From Lingula anatina (taxonomy: Eukaryota > Brachiopoda > Lingulata > Lingulida > Lingulidae), in NCBI RefSeq assembly GCF_001039355.2, contig NW_019773748.1:266291-330290 (forward strand): a stretch of 64,000 nt of DNA, given 5' to 3'. Positions 38,201 through 50,200 of the stretch are shown piece after piece. The notes beneath the pieces were generated by a model, which was not told where the DNA came from, did no database searches, and saw nothing but the letters and a program-made list of their open reading frames with translations. The position numbers and the translations under genes were made by a program. Numbering within the stretch: position 1 is the first letter of the stretch; each line of letters opens with the position of its first letter.

Positions 38201-41200
38201 TCACTATAATTGCTGTTTTTTTTTTCCAAAGAGAATTCCCTCCTAGATATTCAAAAGAATAATCACCAGATAAAGCATTGCTAGCTCATGATATCAGACA
38301 GTGGGTGTGAGGGTCTTTAACCCACTGAAGTGCTTTTATTTCAAAGAATTATAAATGAAGGAATGAAATGAAATATGAATTTAAATTTACTATACAATAA
38401 TAGTATGAGTAATAAAAAAGGCCATTCAGAAGAAAGATTCTCAGTATGAAATACTACTGTTTGTTTTGAAGTTGCCAGCTGAGGTGAAATCGAAATTGGT
38501 CTCTAATCTCATAGGTTTGCTTGCTTGCTTAATTGTTGAAATGTGATAACTCAGATTAATCCCATTTCACATCTGCCTGTTACTTAGTAATGGCCCTGGC
38601 AGCATGTAGATATCTAGTCTGTGTATGTGACACATCAACTTGTATAGAACAAACTGCTGTGACCATTATAATGCCATATAATTGCGAACTTAGTGCAGCC
38701 AACTGTAACATTAATCAGCTGTGTTCCAATGCAGTGACAGCATGTATTATTGATTTTTGATTTTCAAGAATTAGTGGATTAGAATGTTTCCACCAATTGG
38801 CGTATTGTATGCAATAATGCATGCATGCATAAACGTTTATGCATGCATGTATAATGGGCTCCCCTTCGTCATTGCCCATATTCTGGGCATGCTGGTGACA
38901 CTGGCGCTGGGCCCATGTGTTCAGATCAAGGGAGGCCTTATAGGAAGCTTTTAAGTCAGTTGTTCTTTTGCTTCAGTTCACATTAAAAGAATATCCATTT
39001 AAGGCTTAACTGATCATCATGCCGGAGATAAATCCAGATAGAGTAGAGCACTTAGTGGTGCAGCATTACTGTTAACCACAAGGGACAAAAAGGTCTTCAG
39101 ACTGACAGTCTGTATCATAAAGAATAAAAATAGCACAATTAAGTCATAAATGATTCTTAAATGAAAAATCCTCCAAAACATTTTTAATGATTTTTTATTT
39201 TGAAAATTAAACCATTTGCTGACTTTCATTATTACTCCCTTCCCAATTCTCCTTTTCCCCATTTTACTTGTTAGTCTTTGTGACACTTGTTTTTCTCCTT
39301 TCAGATTCATTCCAGGCCTTAATACAGATGGCAGATCCAGTAGCTGCACAAGCTGGCAAACTGGTAAGTATATGTGAATCAGGTTCCATTTGCCGATGAA
39401 CCACATGGTGGTAATAGCCTAATTGAGGCACATAACAACACATGAGCGATGCTTTTTTCAATCAAAACATTGTTACAGTTATCTCCAACAGCACATTCAG
39501 GTCTGCCCAACTGCTGCCAGATTATGAGCATTACCGATGATCTGCATGTCTAACAATTTTCAGTTTAACCCACTGATAGTCCGCATAACTGTACATATAT
39601 ATTTTGTGTGGCACATAGTTATGTATAAAGTTTCATGTCTCACAATTTTCAATATGAGAGCTACCTTATTTGAGTTTGTGTCTAGTTTTCACATTGTGGT
39701 TAATGATGGAACAAATGCATTGAGACATCATTGACTGTCAAGTTAGACAAAGCCTGCCACAAATTAGTCCTCAAATATTTTGATAGACTAGATTTTTAAG
39801 ACTGTTGCCCTTATTTGGAAGATATACAGTTACTAAACCTCCAGTATAATTTTTACCCCTCAATCTAGCAGGTGAATATAATGCTGTGTGGTTGTATCTA
39901 AGATGCTCTAAAATAAACAAGACACTGTTGGCATTAATTCATCTCAGGTGAAGGACTATTTCTAGACCAAAAGTACACCCAGTCTCATTGCCTGCAGAGC
40001 CCTGGAACCTGTTTGTATGTGCCAAAAAACAAAACAAAAAAAATATATTGGTATGATTTAATGAATATTGTTGGGTTGTGCCAAAAATTGCTGACATGTA
40101 AAACCTGTTAAATGTGCAAAAATGGTAATTAGGCAGCCCTTACATTGTCGAGTCTCCACCAACACAATGTCACAATGGTGACATTCAGGATACTTTCATA
40201 CTGGTATCTGCTAGTACTAACGAAGGACAGATGAGGCCACTGATATCTTGGCCTGAGAGACAGAAATTTGGGTTCACAAATGTAAAGAATTTCTACAGAG
40301 TTTGTGATTAACTTCAGTTCCAGCAGAGACTGACAAGGCCTCTGTAGGGTTTAAAGATTTCTAAAAGTGAACCCACTGAGATTGAAGTTTCCCTTTGTGG
40401 TGCAGTAAATTGAAACTAATGAGGAAATGAGTGATTTGAGATTTGAACATCTTAACATCTGTGCTCTGGGGTAAATGAAGATGGCATTGAGCTTTATTTG
40501 CAGCCAGTCATACAATAAATGGCTCCAATTTTGCAGATCATATGATACTTGCCTCTCTGATTAACCCAACTGCTATGATATTGTGCTATCAGAGTATGAA
40601 AGCAAGACACCCGACTCCTATGAATTGCTATCAGATATGTCTATTGTAGTTGTTTAATTTTCAGTTGTCATAGCACTTATGTGCAAAGTGATTGGCAGTG
40701 CCGCTAGTCTGGGAGCTACAATAATTTTATCTGATAGAGTTTATTTGAATAACAGCTTATGCTACCAAAATTAAGTGTTTTGTTTTTTGATTATTTTTAA
40801 TGTTTTTACCTTGGTATTTAAGTTTAAACATCTTTTACAAGAAATTGGAGATAAAAGAAAATATGATGAATGCAGTTTTCAAAGTAGTGTGTACTTAGTC
40901 AATTGTAAACCTGACTAGAAAAATTATATGAAATTTTATTTTTTTTCCCTTTAATTAGTCACTTGATGGGCAGAATATCTATACAGGGTGCAACTCTCTG
41001 CGCATAGACTTCTCCAAGCTGTCCAGCCTTAATGTCAAGTATAATAATGAAAAGAGCAGAGATTACACCAACCCCAGTCTCCCAACCGGGGATTCCATTG
41101 CACACCATCATCCCATGGATCATGGAGCAGCCGCCTTTGCTCTGGGTAGATATGTAGTCTTGTTATGCACTGAACACATTCTTTCTGGTCTAATTATTTT

Positions 41201-44200
41201 TATGCACTCAATGCACGCTAAAAAGTATGTTTTTTCAGTAACTTGTGTCAAGGTAACACTTCTGTATTTTAGAATTAATTATTTTTTGCAGTAATTTGTT
41301 TTATTAGATGAATTGGTTGTTTGGTTTTGTATACATTAACGAAGTAGAACAAGGAAACAATTGAGTTTTTTTGAAGAATTTTGTGTTGGGTGTATCATCA
41401 TGACACATTTGTTCGCTTTCCCTCTTGCCTTCTTTGGGCAAGTTTCAACATCTGCCTCCATAAAGTCTGGTAGTAGTCTCAAAATGTCAGGCCACATTTT
41501 ATGATATAAGGGGAACTTACAAGATAGCCTTTTAAGAATATGGATTGCTGACCAACTATGGTCACTTATACATGGCACTGATAATTCTGTTCTTCCTACA
41601 ATTATCACAGGGTGAACTTCTGTTAATGATTATGCTTTAGGTTAGTTAAGAGCTGCTTTGTTTGTCAGCTGCAGGAGAGACCTCCATTTTCTACATGGAT
41701 GTTTTGCTAAAATAAAAAGTTTCACCCTGTGGATATTCACTTTGTATTTCAGTCTTTAGCTTTGTGATGTCTGCTGTCTGTCTGTCTGTCAGTACTTGTC
41801 TTTGACCTTGCTTCAAGCTGTGTTCGCTTTTATTCCCTATCCTTAACTTTTATTCATATCTGCCATTTTGTTCAAAAAGAAAAAGAAAGGGATGGGGTGG
41901 GGAAAAGGAAAATATGTCATGCATTCTGAAATTTAGGGAATTTCAAGCTAAATTTATCGAGATGAAAGGGTGACCTGTATTAATTGGACAGTCAAAATCT
42001 AAAAAAAAAAAAAAAAAAAAAANNNNNNNNNNNNNNNNNNNNNNNNNNNNNNNNNNNNNNNNNNNNNNNNNNNNNNNNNNNNNNNNNNNNNNNNNNNNNN
42101 NNNNNNNNNNNNNNNNNNNNNNNNNNNNNNNNNNNNNNNNNNNNNNNNNNNNNNNNNNNNNNNNNNNNNNNNNNNNNNNNNNNNNNNNNNNNNNNNNNNN
42201 NNNNNNNNNNNNNNNNNNNNNNNNNNNNNNNNNNNNNNNNNNNNNNNNNNNNNNNNNNNNNNNNNNNNNNNNNNNNNNNNNNNNNNNNNNNNNNNNNNNN
42301 NNNNNNNNNNNNNNNNNNNNNNNNNNNNNNNNNNNNNNNNNNNNNNNNNNNNNNNNNNNNNNNNNNNNNNNNNNNNNNNNNNNNNNNNNNNNNNNNNNNN
42401 NNNNNNNNNNNNNNNNNNNNNNNNNNNNNNNNNNNNNNNNNNNNNNNNNNNNNNNNNNNNNNNNNNNNNNNNNNNNNNNNNNNNNNNNNNNNNNNNNNNN
42501 NNNNNNNNNNNNNNNNNNNNNNNNNNNNNNNNNNNNNNNNNNNNNNNNNNNNNNNNNNNNNNNNNNNNNNNNNNNNNNNNNNNNNNNNNNNNNNNNNNNN
42601 NNNNNNNNNNNNNNNNNNNNNNNNNNNNNNNNNNNNNNNNNNNNNNNNNNNNNNNNNNNNNNNNNNNNNNNNNNNNNNNNNNNNNNNNNNNNNNNNNNNN
42701 NNNNNNNNNNNNNNNNNNNNNNNNNNNNNNNNNNNNNNNNNNNNNNNNNNNNNNNNNNNNNNNNNNNNNNNNNNNNNNNNNNNNNNNNNNNNNNNNNNNT
42801 GCACTGAACACATTCTTTCTGGTCTAATTATTTTTATGCACTCAATGCACGCTAAAAAGTATGTTTTTTCAGTAACTTGTGTCAAGGTAACACTTCTGTA
42901 TTTTAGAATTAATTATTTTTTGCAGTAATTTGTTTTATTAGATGAATTGGTTGTTTGGTTTTGTATATATTAACGAAGTAGAACATGGAAACAATTGAGT
43001 TTTTTTGAAGAATTTTGTGTTGGGTGTATCATCATGACACATTTGTTCGCTTTCCCTCTTGCCTTCTTTGGGCAAGTTTCAACATCTGCCTCCATAAAGT
43101 CTGGTAATAGTCTCAAAATGTCAGGCCACATATTATGATATAAGGGGAACTTACAAGATAGCCTTTTAAGACTGTGGATTGCTGTGACCAACTATGGTCA
43201 CTTATACATGGCACTGATAATTCTGTTCTTCCTACAATTATCACAGGGTGAACTTCTATTTATGATTATGCTTTAGGTTAGTTAAGAGCTGCTTTGTTTG
43301 TCAGCTGCAGGAGAGACCTCCATTTTCTACATGGATGTTTTGCTAAAATAAAAAGTTTCACCCTGTGGATATTCACTTTGTATTTCAGTCTTTAGCTTTG
43401 TGATGTCTGCTGTCTGTCTGTCTGTCAGTACTTGTCTTTGACCTTGCTTCAAGCTGTGTTCGCTTTTATTCCCTATCCTTAACTTTTATTCATATCTGCC
43501 ATTTTGTTCAAAAAGAAAAAGAAAGGGATGGGGTGGGGAAAAGGAAAATATGTCATGCATTCTGAAATTTAGGGAATTTCAAGCTAAATTTATCGAGATG
43601 AAAGGGTGACCTGTATTAATTGGACAGTCAAAATAAAAAAAAAAAAAAAAAAAAAAACCTGTGACTGAACGGAGGCACTCCACTTGTCTAAATCTGTGAC
43701 CTGTTCTGTCACTCATTTTCTGTTCCTCCTCCTCCGCCACTGTGATTGACCAATAGCATGACATATCTCATCTCATATGTGTCACAAGGTACCCCAAGTG
43801 TTCTGGCATCACCATTTGCGACAGCTGTACCTGGTTTCGGAGCCACTCAACTAACAGCGTACGGTGCCGCTCACCCTGCGGGAGGTACGCAGCTTGATGG
43901 TCTATACCACACTAACCCATTTAGTAAGCTTTTGATTTGTTGATGCACTTTTATTTGATTCACTTATTAAGTTTTTTTTTCTTAAATGTTGTGGGAGGCA
44001 GCAAGATCTGATGTACAAAGATGTGTAAATAGAAAACACTTTTTGGAATAACTTGATGTAAAACCTAAAATATCAGACATGAGCTTTTTCCACATTTTTT
44101 AATTCAATTCTGATGGTTCCGGAGATTCATCAAGATCTTCCATGATAAATGTTCAGAATTTTTTTTTTCTTTTTGAAACCTAGGCTCATGTCTGATATAT

Positions 44201-47200
44201 GCATGTGTCATTTGTGGAAATAAATGGACACAATACCATATTTTATCATTAATTTATTGTATTACTTGGTAATTGATGTAAACTTTTTGGGTTACAGACC
44301 AATTTAAAAATTATTAGAGGAGTTTGAAAACATTGAATATTGGTTTTTCGGCAGACATTTAAACAACAAAACCCAAAACAGATACTCAAACTTAAACTTT
44401 TGCATTTTGGTTCATGAGTGAGTCAAGCATTTATTAGACTCCCTCAAGTTCACGTTTCTTGAAAAACTGAAAGTGAGAAACTCATTCAAAACTCATTATA
44501 TTGAGACATGATCCAGATCTTTCTGCTTCCACTTTTTGATTTGCATGATATATTATGTTGTGATTTGAGAATCATCATCATTGGGCTTTGATTTGGGGTT
44601 TGGGGAAAACTCTTATCAATCTATTTGTAGCTTTGCATGGTGTATAGAAAAAAAACTTACATCTCTCTTTAGAAAAAAAAATTATGGGGTGATGCATGCA
44701 GTTTCAGGAAGATAGATGCATTCAGCTCTGTTCATAGTTTGTTTTACATACTTGACTTATTTTCACAGTGTATATAACTTATTTGTTTGCATTAGTTTTT
44801 GGGGATAGAGAGTTATTTTAGAAATTAAAAGAAAATAAAAATTTGCATGATTATCCTTTGCTACCACCATGCTTTAATACATTTTGTTATATTGTAGTCA
44901 ATCATACATCATGTTTTAGTTATTTTAATTATAATCATGTTGTGGTTAGTTAGTTTTTTTACTCCCAAAAAGATCAGATGTGTATTTGTCAAAATGTCAA
45001 GAACAAAATGGCGGTTTGAAGAAAAAATTATGTGCAAAAAGTTTTCAAAGAAATTAAGGTGCATGTCCCACGAGTAGGGAGCACCATGCCAGATTTTGAT
45101 ATGATTTCTTGAACAGTATTTGTCTTGAGGATAGGGTATGGTATTGTTTGCATGTGCTGTTTAGTTTCCCATGCTTATTTGTGCTATTTCTTTTTTTTTT
45201 TTTTTTTTTGTCCGTACTGTAGCAGCACAAATGAGGGGATTGCCAGGTAAGTGTTCATTACCCTTAACCCTGCATGTGTGTGTTTGTCAGCTTTAAATGT
45301 AAGATGAAAAAAGAACACTAGTAAGAACAGACCAAGAGGGATGAGAGGATGTAGAAACCCAAGCTGAACTTCACAAAGAATCTTTGGTCAGTGGAACAAT
45401 ATCTGTCCAGGTTGTTTTACAAAAAAAAAATCACTTCTGTGTTTTATCACATTTTTTAAAGTTGTACTCTCAATCTTGAAAGCAAAATATAATAGACTAG
45501 ACACTGAAACATGCTCACAATAGTGGCTTTGTAGGGCTGCTGAGTTTTAATTAGCTAATCGGTGGTGAAACTGTCTGAGACAGAAAGCATGTAGTAGACT
45601 TCATGTTTTTATCAGCAAATTTTAGTCCACTGACTAAAGTTTTTTATGTGTGTGTGAAACAGGACTATGCTGTTGTACCTATTTCAGAATTAAGTCTGTT
45701 TTGTTACTTTACTGAGTGAATATCTGGCCCATGTGATGTTGATACATATCTGCACAATATGGGGCATGGGGTTGCACTTGGAAAATAGCATAGGCATCAT
45801 GTGTTTTGATAGATAATTACATACATACTCATATTTGAGTTATTTCTGTTAAGCAGTGTTGTTTTCAGTTGGAACTAAATAAAAGAAAGTTAGAAACTGA
45901 AGCCACCATTTGTGGATGAAAAAGAATAGCATAAGTAGATTGATATACCGATGCCACTTCGAGGAGTGGAGGTTACATCTGTGCTGCCCTCTACAGTCTA
46001 GTCATGTAGTGTAAGGGTTGTGTTTTACATATGCAAACTGGCATTTTCTTGCAGCTGGTGGAGCTGGTGGTGGGTCACCTCTGGCGGGGTTCCCTGGTAT
46101 GCAGCCATCTCCTGGAGCAACAAGTATGGGTCTGGCAGGCTTACAGTTGGGCGGGATGACCACGGGACCTGTGGTCCTGGTATCCAATCTGAGTGAGGAG
46201 GTCAGTATAACAAGCATGCACTTATTGTGTTCTTATTTATGTACTGGTTATGCTGCTATCTCTGATATATTGAGTGATAATTCATCATGAAATGGATTTT
46301 GGGTTTCATAGCCCATGCCACTATGGCTTTTGTTAATTATTATTTTCAAAGATCAGGAAAGAAGAATAAGAGGCACAGAAGCTGCATGTTCTACCACCAG
46401 CTTTTGATGGTATGGATTGGAGATATGCAACATGTGAAACCATCAATATTTGAATTTGTGATCTGCTTGGTAAAGTGATTTGCCAATCCACATCAAAACT
46501 GCTTTTCACCTATTAAGATAATGCATGTCGCTGTGTACATACTCACATATTTAAAAATGTCCTTGACATATGATTGGCCCAAATTTGCATGCTGTATTAA
46601 TGTGTCCAGAGTTGAAAGATTGTAGTATTTATGATTATCCTTTTTATTGCACAGCATAACCAAATTAAAACAGATGGAACCTAAACAAATAAAAAGTTAA
46701 AGTAATTGGTTTAAAATAAAACCTTTTGGTGAACATAAAGGACAATAAATTGCCACGAAAAAGTTTATGTTTTCAGTACAATTCTTGTAATGATAGTTAT
46801 ATACAGAATAAAAAGGAAAATGCGCTAAATTTTGTAGTTTTCCACGTGGTTTACATGTTACAGATTTATTTGCCTCTTCAGTATTATTCCACAGTAATGG
46901 TTTTTGATGAAGCAATGTTGTGCATGACTCATTTTATACATTATTGAATGTTTAAATGTAGGCAACTCTACTAGACTGGATATTTTTCACTTTAATGACA
47001 TTGGTTGAGATTCCTCAGTACAGTGTATGGTGTATTCTGTCATCTGCCTTATGACTTTAACTTAACTGGTCTCACTTAAACTATATGTTTTTCTCTCGGC
47101 TCAATCTCTGTATCTTGATTGGGTTTTCTCCCCTTTGCTCTCCTCAAGTTAAAGCAAATTCAAAGTCTTAATCAAATTTACCCTAAGGATGGGATGAGCT

Positions 47201-50200
47201 TCTCATCTCCCCCAAATCAGTTTTTGTGTTTGGTTTCCTTTGCCCATTGTGAAACCTTATACAAGCTGTCAAAATTGATTGGTGATGTTCACTGAAGCAG
47301 CAATGCCTGCCTTTTGTCGTTACTTTTGAGCTAGTGCGGCAATAGCATAAGTTAGAAGCACGATTTCTTAATCCCTTAGAGCACCATACTGCAAATAGTC
47401 ACTGGAGCGATGGCTTCCACATGAATGTTTTTATTGGCTGGGGATTATTTCTTGCTTTGAGATAAAGACTCCTTGATAACAATTTTATAATAGTGGTCAT
47501 TTCAAAAGATGTGTTGAAAAAGGTTTTATTTGTGCATAGTTTGGGTGGATAAAAGTAAAATAGACAAAGCCTTTTTTTTTGGTCTGGAGGGGAGCATCTC
47601 ATAATTGCATGATGTAGCAAACCCATGTTGTGTGGAAGCCGAAATTGATTGTGCAAAGTGGTTAGGTTGCCATTTGAAATACTGAGATTTTTAAACTACC
47701 TCAACTGCTAAATTACTGATACCTAATCACTGTGCTTTCCACAATTATACCAGAAGGCTTAGATTGTGACGATCTTTTTTCCTCCTGGGGAGAAGAGATA
47801 GAGATGCGTCATATTGTTGTGCATGTAACCACCTTGAAGTTTCTTTTGGTTTTGTTGGCACTTTTTGAAATTAGAAATGTTGTCATGGACTGTTGGGTTG
47901 GTGTTAGTCAGTTCTGTCTGACATAATTTCTTATCTAAATACATTTCCTTTTTCTTCCTGTTTTAGGTTTTTGTTGTTTCCTTGAAGAAGATCTTTATTG
48001 CTTTTATATTACAGTTTATTATTAATGTGTATTTTGGTGTTTTAGTTAAATTGGTTTGAGTGGGGGCATGTTTGCAAGATCTCATGTTATTTATTACACT
48101 CTAAGCATGCTTGCTTTATTTTATTTGTGATTAATAATCTACCAATCAAGAGGGGCTTTCATTGATTTTAAAGTACTCATCACATTCTTTGAAATTTATT
48201 GATGATGTCTGCATGTTCTTATGTTTTTTCTCTTTTGCATGGTGATTTTTTATGAATCTGATTATAATTATCTTTCGTCAGTGATTATATTATTAATAAA
48301 ACTAATAAACATCCACACTGAAGCTAATTAGTAGTTTTCACTGCATTGCTCAAAGGCATTGGCTGGAGCAACAAAGCCAGAGCTTCAGGTGAATTGAACA
48401 AACAATCCAAATCTTTTCATCAATTTTCAATTTGCCTAATTGATCATCATCACATTTCCAGATAATTAGTTTCGTGATTGATACACACATATATATTTAT
48501 GAATATATACATATATTCCTGTTTTCTTTTTCCCCATCCCATTATCATCTACTGCTGCTGGTGTTTCCAATTGTGGACTCTCTCTACGTTGCTCGGAACT
48601 GATCTTCCTCTTCGCTCTGCTAAACAAATTCCGTTCTGATACTTCAACTATAGATGGTTACGCCAGATGCTCTGTTTACCCTATTTGGTATGTGTGTAAG
48701 CACTTGTTTATTTTTCAATTTTTTCTTGTTTGTAGATGTAGAATTATTATTTTATTTTGAATGTAAACAGTTAGGTGTGTGTGTGTGCGCGTGTGCGTGC
48801 ATTGTTTGGTATTGTATACAATTATTATCAATCATTAATTTTTAAGTCCGCATGATATTTTTTATTCTTAAAGCTTTGACTAGAGTAGAAATTGGAGAAG
48901 TTCACAAGTAGGCAGTTATACATATTGCATGAGTTCACTCTTGATCTTTTAAGCTTTTAATCTTTTCACCAAGATTCATAGAGCTTTTCAAGTACAAATG
49001 TCTCTGTAGAAATAACATTTGGTTTTCACTTTTGTAACTTGGGCTTTGAAAGTCTGAAACCTACACACATTCATTTGATAATGTTTCATTTTATGTCAAG
49101 AGCGTGGAAGTCTTTGAGTTGTTGTAACTGTTGTCAGCATTATTAGCAGTATGTTTAATTTGTGTGTAGTTTAGAACACGTTGCAATTAAAGTAAAGCAG
49201 TTGGAATTTCCCTACACCTGATTTTTACTTTTTGATTACCTGAGGGATTTTGGATTACAAAAAAACAACTAAGATGATAAAGCTCCTCCTGTTGTTCCAC
49301 AATGGAATCATTATGTTTGAAATGTAAACCTACACTTGGAAATTTTGGTGGTGATGTAAAAAAAAAAAAAAAGTGTCCAGTTGATTTTTTATACATTTGA
49401 CAAATCTTTCAAAATCAGACATATCAGGTTTTGATGCCTCATAGCTGCTTGACTTTAGTTAATTGTGTTGTTATAACAAGTGTGATTGAACTTATGGCCT
49501 CTTACAAGAAGTTGACAGTCCATTCTCATTGCTTCTGTTTAGGGGTATACGGTGATGTACACCGTGTGAAGATCCTATTCAACAAGAAAGACAATGCACT
49601 CATTCAGTTCGCTGAACCAAAACAGGCAGCCTTAGGTAAGATAGTCTTGCAAATTTTAAATGTGAGCCTCAAAGCCCTGAATGAGGTCATTTATAACAAA
49701 TTCTTATCGAAGTTTAGTTATGAATAGTTCCTGACACTATGCTATGCATTTCAAATAAAAGAAAACAAAAAGAAAGATATTTTGTTCATTAAGAAGTGAG
49801 GTGTCATGTTGAGTTTTTGATGCAGGATGAGCTATTGTTCATTTCAGCAATTCAATACTTGGACAAGGTGAAGGTTTGGGACAAGCAGATCCGGGTGGCT
49901 CCATCCAAACATCCAGTTGTGCAGATGCCTAAAGATGGACAAACAGTGAGTTGTTGTCTTGTCAATGTGACATTACTTTTAACTTAACATTGCAGAAGTT
50001 ATCTGTTCTGAACTTTTTGCACCCAGTGATATAAGTTACCCTAGTACAACAAGATTGCTATATTAATTCAAGTAGATTTGAATTATAAATTTTTCTCATT
50101 ATTAGGAATGGCAACTTTGTTTGATCATACAAATGTCACACTTGTACAGTCACAAGTTATCTGAGCACAATTTGCATTATTATAATACATGCTCTCTTAC

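Noticed and set aside
41984-42928. Three open frames of 270-314 codons across the N run
   Set aside because: They consist almost wholly of unknown bases flanked by an A-tract; artefacts.
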